Positions 1 to 6,588 are shown, counted from the first letter of the stretch. The stretch: DNA of 50,497 nt from Bacteroidales bacterium UBA1735 (GCA_002315745.1 DCID01000021.1:1-50497), one strand, 5' to 3'. Translations and numbers: made by a program. Notes: generated by a model from the sequence alone, not told the origin.

Positions 1-46
1 TGCCGTGAACGGCCTCAACTGGACGGATGTATTCTACTTGTGCCAT
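1..46 (-). CDS. N-terminus of a small conserved protein (partial)
   Basis: A minus-strand start codon at 46-44 opens a frame that leaves the window after 15 codons (MAQVEYIRPVEAVHG). The start resembles that of the next gene in the same orientation (MAKIRPLEIISSMSGK), with a PVEAVHG/PLEIISSMSG correspondence, so the two may be paralogues. Too little is visible to assign a function. It would be the last visible member of the minus-strand block. Confidence 0.4.
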   Translation of the reverse strand, partial: MAQVEYIRPVEAVHG

Positions 47-60
47 AGTAAGACCCTTTT

Positions 61-206
61 CTGCCCTGCGGGCATCCTTTCCCTCATAGGGCAAGGAGCG
101 AGGGTTAGTCGGGGGTGTTAAAAGTTAATTTTTTGTGTTATAGGCTCTTTCTTTCATGTCGGGAGCTTTTACGACAGGTTGCCCTATGAGGGCTCGGTTG
201 TCCCCG
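61..206. repeat. Palindromic repeat element in the 47-260 intergenic gap
   Basis: The gap contains CCTTTCCCTCATAGGGCAAG (from 76), a short GC-rich hairpin (GCCCTGCGGGC, 63-73) and, about 100 bp later, GGTTGCCCTATGAGGG (178-193). Both halves recur in the same order inside the gmd reading frame at 44448-44496. This is therefore a dispersed palindromic repeat and not a gene. Nothing else is recognisable in the gap. Confidence 0.55.
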
Positions 207-260
207 ATAAACGGGGAAAACCAACTCACGGAAAGGGGCTCTAATTCTAGGAATGGTCCG

Positions 261-608
261 TTAATCCCCCGTTGAAATGAGGGCGCCGGTTTCGTCATAC
301 TCGTCGTTCCACTTATTGAACGCATAGCCGAAGACGGAGCCAGCGCGGGCAGCCTTAGCGGCAGCTTTCATCGCCTTCTTGGCGTCGGTGGTCAATGCCG
401 CAATACGGGTGCGCACAGCGGTGGAAACGAGTTTGAAACGGTTCTTGGCTTGGATCTGGTCGGCGGTAGATGCTATCGCTGTGGGGAAACAGATCTTGCC
501 TGTAGTCACGGTGTTGTTCATCGTGTTGGTGCGGAAGTACATGTCGGAGTGCATGCACACTTTTCCGCTCATGGAGGAGATGATCTCCAGAGGTCTGATT
601 TTTGCCAT
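261..608 (-). CDS. Conserved hypothetical protein, 115 aa
   Basis: A small protein in the minus-strand block with no domain I can name. The N-terminus (MAKIRPLEIISSMSGKV) resembles the partial gene at the window edge. The centre is rich in Ala and Lys (TTDAKKAMKAAAKAARAG), which suggests a helical, possibly nucleic-acid-binding segment. Small proteins of this general kind accompany phage-like replication and lysis genes in Bacteroidales, but that is only context. The start at 608 lies directly beside the GTTGTG array at 611-666, so the array occupies its upstream region. Confidence 0.6.
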   Translation of the reverse strand: MAKIRPLEIISSMSGKVCMHSDMYFRTNTMNNTVTTGKICFPTAIASTADQIQAKNRFKLVSTAVRTRIAALTTDAKKAMKAAAKAARAGSVFGYAFNKWNDEYDETGALISTGD

Positions 609-610
609 AA

Positions 611-666
611 GTTGTGGTTGTGGTTGTGGTTGTGGTTGTGGTTTTAGTTGTCGTTGTCGTTATGGT
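611..666. repeat. GTTGTG-type hexamer array
   Basis: About six GTTGTG units are followed by degenerate GTTGTC/GTTATG units. The array separates the genes at 261-608 and 644-1210 and runs into the 3' end of the latter, where it encodes the tail VNHNDNDN on the minus strand. The same hexamer family occurs at 1136-1186, 1212-1259, 2115-2163, 6690-6729 and 20551-20579. Confidence 0.85.
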
Positions 667-1210
667 TAACGACGGCGAGGGCGACAGGAGAAGCGTATCC
701 ATGCCCATAGTCATACTCGGGGTAGCCAGGCGCCTCAGGCACCTCGTGTGTGACATCGATCCGTATGTCCTCGCGGCTGCTATCGATCGAAAGTAGCAAC
801 TGCGTGACCATACGCTCCACTTGGCGGCTATCGACTAGCCGCTGCGTATCTACGATAGGTTCAGACTCATCTTCCTCGTCGGTAGGAAGATACGGGTGAT
901 GCCCGACGAGCACACACCCTTCTGAATGGCGAGCCTCATTACCCGCATGTATGCGAATGCCCGTACGTCCCGGTACATAATAGATGAGAGGCAGCAGTCG
1001 CCTGAACTTTGGACTATGGGTGACATGCACGGGGTAAATGAGTTCTGGGATGAGGTAATCGCGGTTCTCGATGGTGTCACAGACTTTCTTGTCGCCGAAG
1101 ATAGGATCGATGACCCATAGTTCGCCGCATACGCTCTTGTCGTTAAGGTTGTCGTTAAGGTTGTCGTTGTCGTTAACGTTGTCGTTCTTTCTAATTAATC
1201 GTAGTAACAT
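644..1210 (-). CDS. DUF5675 family protein
   Basis: The region PELIYPVHVTHSPKFRRLLPL followed by VPGRTGIRIHAGNEARHSEGCVLVG matches DUF5675, a small phage- and mobile-element-associated family in Bacteroidota with a conserved IHxGN...T/SEGCxLVG core. It is often encoded near lysis or amidase genes; its biochemical role is unproven. I place the start at 1210 (MLLRLIRKN), because the upstream in-frame residues are translated hexamer repeat (TITVTITIT). The segment NDNVNDNDNLNDNLND, about residues 9-24, is also pure GTTGTC-type hexamer read in frame, as is the C-terminal tail. The usual short N-terminal strand has therefore been expanded by repeats without breaking the gene. Confidence 0.75.
   Translation of the reverse strand: MLLRLIRKNDNVNDNDNLNDNLNDKSVCGELWVIDPIFGDKKVCDTIENRDYLIPELIYPVHVTHSPKFRRLLPLIYYVPGRTGIRIHAGNEARHSEGCVLVGHHPYLPTDEEDESEPIVDTQRLVDSRQVERMVTQLLLSIDSSREDIRIDVTHEVPEAPGYPEYDYGHGYASPVALAVVNHNDNDN
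1136..1186. repeat. GTTGTC/GTTAAG hexamer array inside a CDS
   Basis: Eight degenerate hexamers of the form GTTRNN lie within the 5' part of the DUF5675 gene. Read on the minus strand they encode alternating Asn-Asp/Leu/Val dipeptides. Because the unit is 6 bp, copy-number change keeps the frame. Confidence 0.85.
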
Positions 1211-1211
1211 A

Positions 1212-1259
1212 GTTGTGGTTATGGTTATCGTTATGGTTATGGTTACGGTTATGGTTACC
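1212..1259. repeat. GTTATG-type hexamer array, upstream of the DUF5675 gene
   Basis: Eight units (GTTGTG, GTTATG, GTTATC, GTTACG variants) occupy the sequence immediately 5' of the ATG at 1210 on the minus strand. They would sit in the leader of the transcript. Confidence 0.85.
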
Positions 1260-1344
1260 AATATACACGGCATGTGGGGAAATTGTCAGTCTTAGTCACA
1301 CTTAGTCAGAAAGTGACAGAAAGAGTCAGGAATAGGCACAAAAA

Positions 1345-1368
1345 AAGTGGAGCCTCACGACTCCACTT
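1345..1368 (-). terminator. Hairpin overlapping the end of the 1355-1546 gene
   Basis: Arms AAGTGGAG (1345-1352) and CTCCACTT (1361-1368) form a perfect 8-bp stem. On the minus strand it is followed by a T run, the complement of the A run at 1339-1346. The stop codon at 1355-1357 lies in the loop. Confidence 0.6.
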
Positions 1369-1546
1369 CAATACACAGATGTTCGCAGATCTTATGTACC
1401 ACGACGGGCGGAAGGAGTTGCTGCTGGGGTGTGATGTGGTACTGGGTCAGCACTTGGCGCATCGGTGGCATATGCAGCCACCGCGCCAGCGCCCGCGAAC
1501 TCACGCCCGCTGCGCGGGCTAGTTCTATTTTAGTCATTGCTTTCAT
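1355..1546 (-). CDS. Small DUF4248-like HTH protein
   Basis: A 63-aa protein opening MTKIELARAAGVSSRALARWL, a helix-turn-helix-like start resembling DUF4248 proteins of Bacteroidota (an ELA...S...A...L.RW pattern). DUF4248 genes are commonly found next to HU-like proteins, VirE/DnaB-type replication genes and lysis genes, which agrees with the neighbours here. It ends in a terminator hairpin and so appears to close a transcription unit. The family assignment is from pattern memory and is moderate only. There are two possible in-frame starts (MKAM); the first is kept. Confidence 0.6.
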   Translation of the reverse strand: MKAMTKIELARAAGVSSRALARWLHMPPMRQVLTQYHITPQQQLLPPVVVHKICEHLCIEVES

Positions 1547-1555
1547 ACGGTAAGG

Positions 1556-1783
1556 TCATTGTACGGAGTGGTCGCGGAGTGGTCGCGGTGTGGTCGCGGA
1601 GGATATTGCATAGTGCTGTTTAAAACGTAGTTGGTTAGCGGCTTCGGTAGGTGTAGGGACATGGTTGGATCGATTGGGCTTGCGCTGAATGACCTGTGTA
1701 CCCGAAGGCATACGACGGATGTAGTAGCGTTCGCCCAAGTTGCCAAACAGCGAAGCGATGGGGAAATGCAGGGTGGCGCGCAT
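1556..1783 (-). CDS. Small conserved protein with an unstable 3' end
   Basis: A 75-aa protein (start MRATLHFPIASLFGNLGE, then PTPTEAANQLRFKQHYA). It resembles the neighbouring 102-aa protein in having a short beta-rich N-terminus followed by a conserved P-EAANQLRFK segment (PSEIAAQQRFK in the neighbour), so the two are probably paralogues. The last residues are encoded by a three-copy 11-bp direct repeat (1566-1598). Since 11 is not a multiple of 3, gain or loss of a copy changes the reading frame and the C-terminus. Function unknown. Confidence 0.5.
   Translation of the reverse strand: MRATLHFPIASLFGNLGERYYIRRMPSGTQVIQRKPNRSNHVPTPTEAANQLRFKQHYAISSATTPRPLRDHSVQ
1566..1598. repeat. Three tandem 11-bp repeats (GAGTGGTCGCG)
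   Basis: Two perfect copies (1566-1576, 1577-1587) and one with a single change (1588-1598) lie in the 3' end of the gene at 1556-1783. Confidence 0.85.
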
Positions 1784-1788
1784 AAGCG

Positions 1789-2097
1789 TTAAGAGTTAAG
1801 TTCGTAGTAATAGTGTATGAGCCAACCTCCAAAGGTTGGATATTGATTTTTGTGCGGCGCCCATAGGTTCTGGAAATGGCGTTGAAGGGTTGGGTCATGC
1901 ATGATTTGCATCTTGAAGTCGGATGCACTCTTGAAGCGCTGTTGTGCTGCTATTTCCGATGGTTTGAGCGCGGTCTTACGGTGTCCTTGCTTGCAAGTAT
2001 AAGTCTTGCCGTTCTTCGTAACGAAGTAATAGTCGTCACTTTTTCTCAGTTTTCCTCGTAGGGTGAAGATATCACCCAAGAATGATACATTAGCCAT
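1789..2097 (-). CDS. Conserved hypothetical protein, 102 aa
   Basis: The sequence opens MANVSFLGDIFTLRGKL and contains YYFVTKNGKTYTC and ALKPSEIAAQQRFK. This layout, a short beta hairpin carrying a basic/Tyr motif and then a helix, recurs in small conserved Bacteroidales proteins near phage-like genes. No enzymatic motif is visible. It starts 4 bp after the dnaB stop in the same orientation, so it is probably co-transcribed with dnaB. Paralogous to the 1556-1783 gene. Confidence 0.6.
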   Translation of the reverse strand: MANVSFLGDIFTLRGKLRKSDDYYFVTKNGKTYTCKQGHRKTALKPSEIAAQQRFKSASDFKMQIMHDPTLQRHFQNLWAPHKNQYPTFGGWLIHYYYELNS

Positions 2098-2101
2098 AGT
2101 G

Positions 2102-3451
2102 TTAAAAAATATTTAGTTGTCGTTGTGGTTGTGGTTGTGGTTGTGGTTGTGGTTGTCGTTGTGGCGCCGAGAACATCGCCGTCGGTTTGTCGAAGTGGAG
2201 GAGCACATCTCCCGTGGCACCATTGCGATGCTTAGCGATGATGAGCATCCGTTCGTTACCGACGGCCGTCTTAGGCTGATGTATCATCATCACCACGTCG
2301 GCGTCCTGCTCTATCGCTCCGGACTCTCTGAGGTCCGCGAGTCGTGGTTCGCGCACCTCGGCAGCCTGCTCGGGGGCACGGTTGAGCTGCGAGAGGGCGA
2401 TGATAGGCACTTTGAGTTCTTTGGCGAGGCACTTCAGTCCCCGCGAGATAGATGCCACTTCGTTCTCACGCGACGCATTGCGGTTAGTGAGGTTAGCGGC
2501 CATCAGTTGTAGGTAATCGACGAAGATGACCTGCACCCCCTCCTTGCGCACCAGTTGGCGACTTTTCTGCCTCAGTTGGACGAGGTTAATAGACGGGGTA
2601 TCGTCGAGATAGATAGGCCACTGCCGGATGATAGCAGCGGCTTCCTGTACGCGTCGTTGCTGTTCGTCGTTCATCATCCCCTGCCGCACTACCTCGCCGG
2701 GCAGTCCCGTCTGCTGCATGAGTAGGCGGTTGATGATCTGCTCGCGTCCCATCTCGAGAGAGAACATTGCTACGGGGATGCGGTTCATCGCGATGAGTCG
2801 TATGAACGAGATGGCCAGAGCGGTCTTACCTTGGGCAGGGCGTGCAGCGAGGATAAGCAGGTCGGTGGGGTGAAAACCGAGTAACTTAGCATCGACGTTC
2901 CAGAACCCGCTGCAGACGCCTCGTATCGGTTGTTTATTCTTAGACGCCTCCTCGATACGCATCTGTGCGGCATCGACATCGGCTTCGATGGTCATCGTCT
3001 CCCGCGTCATACCTGCCTCAGAGAGGTGGTATAGGGCATCTTCTGCCTCCTGCAGATGCTGGTGTATATCTTTTCCGTCTGATGGGGTATCGTTGTTTGC
3101 TAGTAGAGTCAGACTCTGTCCCACTTCTGCTGCCTTACGCGCTAACCATGCTTGCTGCAGGATCTGTAGGTGCTCGTAGAGGTAGGCGGTGCTCGCCACC
3201 TGAGTGGTGAGTTGTGACAGGTAGAGGGCGTCGATGTCCGTGTACTGACGGCGTTTACATTCGTCGAGTAGGAGCAGTAGATCCACCGCTCGTCCTTCGG
3301 ACTGCATGTGAAGGATGGTCGCAACGATGCGACTGAGGCGGGTGTCGGTGAACCATTCGGGTTGGAGCTGTATGGGCAGATCCTGCATCCACTCCGGATG
3401 TAGCACCATCGTTCCTGCGATATTATTCTCAATGTCTATGTTTCCTCGCAT
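2102..3451 (-). CDS. dnaB: Replicative DNA helicase, DnaB-type
   Basis: A 449-aa protein with the DnaB layout: an N-terminal helical domain (about residues 1-110), a linker, and a RecA-like domain. The Walker A motif is ARPAQGKTA at about 203-211, VIFVDYLQLM at about 310-320 is Walker B, and DLRESGAIEQDADVVMMI is the conserved DnaB motif near the C-terminus. It unwinds DNA at replication forks. It is encoded behind a winged-helix protein and palindromic iterons, so it is more likely the helicase of a phage- or plasmid-like replicon than the host copy. The C-terminus is odd: before the final NIF it carries QPQPQPQPQPQRQ, which is the GTTGTG hexamer array (2115-2163) read in frame. Confidence 0.9.
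   Translation of the reverse strand: MRGNIDIENNIAGTMVLHPEWMQDLPIQLQPEWFTDTRLSRIVATILHMQSEGRAVDLLLLLDECKRRQYTDIDALYLSQLTTQVASTAYLYEHLQILQQAWLARKAAEVGQSLTLLANNDTPSDGKDIHQHLQEAEDALYHLSEAGMTRETMTIEADVDAAQMRIEEASKNKQPIRGVCSGFWNVDAKLLGFHPTDLLILAARPAQGKTALAISFIRLIAMNRIPVAMFSLEMGREQIINRLLMQQTGLPGEVVRQGMMNDEQQRRVQEAAAIIRQWPIYLDDTPSINLVQLRQKSRQLVRKEGVQVIFVDYLQLMAANLTNRNASRENEVASISRGLKCLAKELKVPIIALSQLNRAPEQAAEVREPRLADLRESGAIEQDADVVMMIHQPKTAVGNERMLIIAKHRNGATGDVLLHFDKPTAMFSAPQRQPQPQPQPQPQRQLNIF
2115..2163. repeat. GTTGTG hexamer array in the dnaB 3' end
   Basis: Eight units, mostly GTTGTG with GTTGTC at both ends, encode a Gln-Pro dipeptide tail on the minus strand. Confidence 0.9.
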
Positions 3452-3464
3452 ATAGTGTCTGTTA

Positions 3465-3908
3465 TCAGTCCATCATTCGTAATAGTTCTAGCCGAGCGGC
3501 TTCATCCCGCTGTATGTTATACTCATGAAACCAGTCATAGATGACTTGCGCATCGAGCCGTCCGTAGAACGGGGTGAGTTGCCCTTTGACGCCCATCTTG
3601 AGACATAGCATCACATCTTCGATACTGAGGTGCCGGTAGTCTTCCCATATGAAGTAGGCGGCACGCCGCACTTTATCGGCATCCATCGGTTGCGCCACCG
3701 CTACCTGCTGTACCGTGCGGGCGATAGCCGCTGCGATGATGTCGATCGCTTTATCGTCGTGCAGCAGTTGTAGGGATGGCCATACGGTACGCAGTACGGC
3801 ATGGAGGTCTGTGGGTTGAATAGCACTCAGCGTGTCCTTGATCGAGCAGTGCGTCAATTGATAAATAGCATCCTCCGTCGTGGGGGGATTAAGGGGGGTA
3901 TTATACAT
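3465..3908 (-). CDS. Conserved hypothetical protein upstream of dnaB, 147 aa
   Basis: No named domain is recognisable. The C-terminal half (YRHLSIEDVMLCLKMGVKG, then FYGRLDAQVIYDWFHEYN) has the look of a family found directly before DnaB-like helicases in Bacteroidales mobile elements, where a helicase loader or replication accessory role would be plausible. That role is inferred from position only. It ends 13 bp before the dnaB start and begins about 35 bp after the iterons, so iterons, this gene and dnaB form a compact replication module. Confidence 0.6.
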   Translation of the reverse strand: MYNTPLNPPTTEDAIYQLTHCSIKDTLSAIQPTDLHAVLRTVWPSLQLLHDDKAIDIIAAAIARTVQQVAVAQPMDADKVRRAAYFIWEDYRHLSIEDVMLCLKMGVKGQLTPFYGRLDAQVIYDWFHEYNIQRDEAARLELLRMMD

Positions 3909-3943
3909 AGTATTTTCTATAGTTATTTCATTAGTTATTTCTA

Positions 3944-4026
3944 GTAATCATTTTGATTACACCTTGTAATCATTTTGATTACACCCTGTAATCATTTTGA
4001 TTACATCTTGTCATCATTTTGATTAC
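3944..4026. repeat. Four 22-bp palindromic iterons
   Basis: The 17-bp palindrome GTAATCATTTTGATTAC starts at 3944, 3966, 3988 and 4010, exactly 22 bp apart; the fourth copy has one change (GTCATCA). About two helical turns between identical dyads suggests cooperative binding by a protein on one face of the DNA. The array sits between the winged-helix gene (4029-4340) and the pre-dnaB gene, on the promoter side of the latter. It could be a replication-initiator site or an operator for that operon. Confidence 0.85.
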
Positions 4027-4028
4027 AT

Positions 4029-4340
4029 CTATATAAACTCCGGCTTCCGTGCCTGATAGTGCTCCACTGTTTTGATGCGTCCAGAGGGTGTGATCACTTT
4101 ATCGCTAAACCGATAGAGCAGTCCTTTGCCGATCAGTCGTTTGATCACGCGCTGGGCGTTCTGCCTATGTTTCATCCCGCACCAGTCGGCGAGGTACTGC
4201 AGCGAACCATGGAAGTCGCCTTGTCCACCTTGGCTAAATCCATAGATAAGCGCGTACACGCGCAGTTCGCTGTTCTTGAGTTCCATCTCGAACACCATCC
4301 ACCCGGGGATGATGAGGTTGTTAAACGATCTTGGGTCCAT
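4029..4340 (-). CDS. Winged-helix replication/regulatory protein, 103 aa
   Basis: The sequence FNNLIIPGWMVFEMELKNSELRVYALIYGFSQ followed by GSLQYLADWCGMKHRQNAQRVIKRLIGKGLLYR has the pattern of small winged-helix proteins related to phage replication initiators: a helix, a recognition helix with NAQRVIKRL, and a wing. Similar proteins precede DnaB in Bacteroidales phages. It lies 2 bp from the iteron side and 6 bp from the XRE gene, so it is probably part of the same operon. It is a candidate binder of the 22-bp iterons; that link is inference. Confidence 0.65.
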   Translation of the reverse strand: MDPRSFNNLIIPGWMVFEMELKNSELRVYALIYGFSQGGQGDFHGSLQYLADWCGMKHRQNAQRVIKRLIGKGLLYRFSDKVITPSGRIKTVEHYQARKPEFI

Positions 4341-4346
4341 AGTGTA

Positions 4347-4673
4347 TTATTCTTTGTTATTACATTCCTTATCTGTTGTGCGTGGCGCAGTCATATTTAA
4401 GACTACCATGAGGGTTTGATAGAGCATGGTATCTTTATCACTGACTAGCAACGCAGCATCTGCCCCTAACGCCAGTGCTATCTCGAATAACCTAGAAATG
4501 GGTATATCGGTGATATTCTGCTCATAGTTAGCATAGGTCTTCAGATCAATGCCCATACGGGTAGCCATTTGGTCTTGCGTAATGTGCAGGTTTTGTCTTG
4601 TGTTTTTAATGTTTTGACGTACTATTTCTACCATTTTTAGTACTTGTTTACGATCTATTTGTTGTTCCGCCAT
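4347..4673 (-). CDS. XRE-family transcriptional regulator
   Basis: A 108-aa protein with a clear HTH_XRE domain at about residues 17-70 (RQNLHITQDQMATRMGIDLKTYANYEQNITDIPISRLFEIALALG). The C-terminal ~35 residues are probably for dimerisation. It is the first gene of the minus-strand block. An 11-bp perfect inverted repeat overlaps the -7 box just upstream (4702-4733), so autoregulation is likely. XRE regulators of this kind control replication or lysogeny modules in mobile elements. Confidence 0.85.
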   Translation of the reverse strand: MAEQQIDRKQVLKMVEIVRQNIKNTRQNLHITQDQMATRMGIDLKTYANYEQNITDIPISRLFEIALALGADAALLVSDKDTMLYQTLMVVLNMTAPRTTDKECNNKE

Positions 4674-4701
4674 AAGTAGTTCTTTTATATGTGATAAATT
4701 T

Positions 4702-4733
4702 CGAGTGCAAAATTACTGCTTTTTTTGCACTCG
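4702..4733 (-). promoter_or_regulatory. Promoter -7 box within a palindromic operator for the XRE operon
   Basis: Arms CGAGTGCAAAA (4702-4712) and TTTTGCACTCG (4723-4733) are perfect inverted repeats separated by 10 bp. On the minus strand a TAATTTTG box (4708-4715) lies inside the left arm, about 35 bp before the XRE start at 4673. A dimeric repressor bound here would cover the promoter. Confidence 0.6.
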
Positions 4734-4804
4734 CACAAGGAAGAACTATGGGGGAAATAGGAAGTAAAACTACCGATTTGGCACTTTTGGGTGAATATTG
4801 TGCA

Positions 4805-4844
4805 AAAAAATCACCGTCTATCTTGCGATAAACGGTGATTTTTT
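4805..4844. terminator. Strong hairpin with A/T tracts on both sides
   Basis: Arms AAAATCACCGT (4807-4817) and ACGGTGATTTT (4832-4842) enclose an inner TATC/GATA stem with a TTGC loop. The flanking A and T runs make it a bidirectional intrinsic terminator. Confidence 0.7.
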
Positions 4845-4903
4845 GAGACTACTACCTAACTTTTGTTTTTTCGGCTCAAAAACTGCCTATTTTATCAAAT
4901 TAT

Positions 4904-4920
4904 CGGCTCAAAATGAGCCG
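4904..4920. other. Short perfect inverted repeat (CGGCTCA...TGAGCCG)
   Basis: A 7-bp stem with an AAA loop; a further half copy (CGGCTCAAA) lies at 4872-4880. It sits between the terminator at 4805-4844 and a minus-strand TACCTTTG box. It may be a protein-binding site or a small hairpin; nothing decides between these. Confidence 0.35.
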
Positions 4921-4952
4921 TAAAATGACGATTTTTAATCCAATTTGCGCTG

Positions 4953-4960
4953 CAAAGGTA
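4953..4960 (-). promoter_or_regulatory. Possible minus-strand promoter -7 box
   Basis: The minus strand reads TACCTTTGCAGCG, matching the Bacteroidota TAnnTTTG box and its common GC-containing follow-on. Transcription would run towards 4900, away from the 37-codon gene, into the terminator at 4805-4844, so it might make a short RNA only. Confidence 0.4.
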
Positions 4961-4984
4961 ATACTTTTTTCTGATATTTTTGGA

Positions 4985-5404
4985 TACAAGAATGTTTAAG
5001 AATACGAATGCATATCGGCCTGTCGGCCTTCGTGTAGATGTCTAAGCCTGCTCTGCTGATGCGAGCATCGCAGCGCTGCCTTATCCATCTCCACTTTCGC
5101 TTCCGCTTTATGCATTCTTTAAGAATAAACTAGGTGTAATTAGCGATGCTAGTAGTATCGTCAAGCTTGCTTGCTAGGGCTATGACATAGTTTGTAATAT
5201 GAATCCTAGTGGATATAATTGATATAATTCATTTTGTATGCTGTACCCCAGATAGGGGTGTGACTACGGTTAGGAGATAGCATCAGGAAGCTTGCTTACT
5301 AGGGCTATCTACTAAGCGGAGACAGAAAGCGCAATAGCGCTATAGCATACAAAATAAATTATTCAAACTCTAGTCATTCTTAAACATTCCTAATCATTCT
5401 TGTA
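4985..5404. other. Non-coding, foldable region with inverted ends (MITE-like or structured leader)
   Basis: About 420 bp without a credible gene. The ends share TACAAGAATG and TTTAAGAAT in inverted orientation (4985-5003; complement at 5375-5404, where one arm carries 10 extra bp). Inside, AATTCATTTTGTATGCT (5227-5243) pairs with AGCATACAAAATAAATT (5344-5360). An imperfect direct repeat, AGCTTGCTTRCTAGGGCTAT, occurs near 5164 and 5289. Nested pairing of this kind suggests either a small non-autonomous element or a structured RNA upstream of the 37-codon gene. Confidence 0.45.
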
Positions 5405-5433
5405 TTAATAAAAAAAACAAACCTAGAAACATT

Positions 5434-5547
5434 ATGGATGCGAACAACAAACTAACCCACGAAGAGGGTGTCGGCTTCCTCACCGCCCTCATCACCCTCA
5501 TCTACAACTTAGTCAAGTCTATCAAGCGCAAGGATCCCAAAGCCTAA
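5434..5547 (+). CDS. Small hydrophobic peptide, 37 aa
   Basis: The frame ATG at 5434 to TAA at 5545-5547 encodes an acidic head (residues 8-11), one hydrophobic stretch GFLTALITLIYNLV (about 14-27) and a basic tail KSIKRKDPK. A strong intrinsic terminator follows at 5574-5608, and the preceding 420 bp are highly foldable. Single-helix peptides with a basic end resemble type I toxins and the tiny conserved peptides of Bacteroides phage-like blocks; either is possible and neither is shown. Confidence 0.5.
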   Translation: MDANNKLTHEEGVGFLTALITLIYNLVKSIKRKDPKA

Positions 5548-5573
5548 GCGCCAAGCCTCGACTAAGCAACGCA

Positions 5574-5608
5574 ACGCCATCTACCACCAAGTAGGTGGCG
5601 TTTTTTTT
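5574..5608 (+). terminator. Intrinsic terminator after the 37-aa peptide
   Basis: Arms ACGCCATCTAC (5574-5584) and GTAGGTGGCGT (5591-5601) pair with one G-T wobble, followed by eight T residues. Confidence 0.85.
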
Positions 5609-5656
5609 ACATTTTTTGCTAAAATGCTTGCAAAAATAAAATTTTTTCTATAAAAA

Positions 5657-5688
5657 TTTGCAAGTATCACTTTTTTTTTATACCTTTG
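5657..5688 (+). promoter_or_regulatory. Promoter of the DUF1016 remnant and fdt operon
   Basis: TTTG at 5657-5660 and TACCTTTG at 5681-5688, 20 bp apart, match the Bacteroidota primary sigma consensus. A T run precedes the -7 box and GCGCG follows it. The first ATG is at 5706. Nothing resembling a further promoter is obvious before 6737, so it may also serve the sugar genes. Confidence 0.75.
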
Positions 5689-5705
5689 CGCGGTGAAAGA
5701 GAAAT

Positions 5706-6588
5706 ATGACTTTAAAAATCAATAGACATAGTGACACAACCTTGGCGTTAAGTCGCGAGTATCGGACTTGGCGTGACCAATTGGTGAAAGGTATACGGCA
5801 AGAACGATTTGTTGCTCGGTTGCGCTTGAATGCGGAATTGCTGACACATTATTACCATATCGGTCGTGAGATTTTGCGCCAACAGGAAGAACAGGGTTGG
5901 GGTGCGCAAGTGATACCCATGTTGGCTAAAGATTTAGAGAAAGAGTTTGGTGCACGTGCTGGCTATAGTGAGTATAATCTGCGATATATGAAACGCTTTG
6001 CAGAAGCTTATCCCCATTTTCCATACGCAGGCATTTCCGCTGAATTGACACCCAAACAACAATTGATTTCCAATAAGTTAAGTGGTGATAGGGGTGTAGA
6101 GCTGGCGCAATTTTCCGCTGAATTGACACCCAAAGATAGCGCATTATTTCCGCCTATGCTGATGCTGACTTGGTCTCATCATATTGAGTTGATGACGAAG
6201 GTAAAGGATTCTGCATTACGAGCGTTCTATATTGATAAGACAGTCCGTGAGGGATAAGAAAGTGATGTATGCCATGCGTGGTGTTAACACTCCGATAGGT
6301 GTTGCTACTTATTCGACTGAAATTTTCAAGGAGATAGAAGATGCCTTACCCGCATGGGGGGCATGGGATGAAGCTCATCCATTGGCAATAGATCAACGCC
6401 CATTCTCCAAGCGGGCAATGCAGTTGATAGCGTTGGTAACTGCTGATCCAAGCATGAAACGTGAAAATGTAGCAGAACGGATGAATGTCAGTCTTTCGAC
6501 AGTAGCGAGACTGCTAAGTAAGGAACTGAAGGGTGTGGTCTATTGGGAAGGTAGTGCCAAGGATGGGCACTGGAAGGTAAATCTTTAA
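5706..6588 (+). pseudogene. DUF1016 (YhcG-type) nuclease gene, internally deleted and frameshifted
   Basis: The first frame (5706-6257) has the DUF1016 N-terminal domain: YYHIGREILRQQEEQGWGAQVIPMLAKDLEKEF, then LRYMKRFAEAYP and LTWSHHIELMTKVKD...FYIDKTVREG, and then stops. Where the family continues into its PD-(D/E)XK domain, the second frame (from 6265) begins with VMYAMRGVNTPIGVATYST...DALP, which looks like the family's extreme C-terminus. The catalytic domain (roughly 130 residues) is therefore missing and the two parts are in different frames. The second frame ends with a small winged helix (RENVAERMNVSLSTVARLLSKELKG). A 22-bp direct repeat encoding SAELTPK (near 6047 and 6114) marks an internal duplication. 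Confidence 0.75.

Noticed and set aside
850..1120. Overlapping plus- and minus-strand frames over the DUF5675 gene
   Set aside because: They are shadows of the DUF5675 frame, with no family resemblance.
644..1273. Longer start for the DUF5675 protein at 1273
   Set aside because: The extra residues TITVTITITIT are translated hexamer repeat. The family start MLLRLIRK is at 1210.
601..2163. Telomere-like or eukaryotic microsatellite contamination
   Set aside because: The hexamers are embedded in bacterial genes (dnaB, a glycosyltransferase) and scattered through the window with bacterial promoters around them.
3944..4026. CRISPR-like array
   Set aside because: Only 5 bp lie between the 17-bp units and the units are palindromic; there are no spacers and no cas genes.
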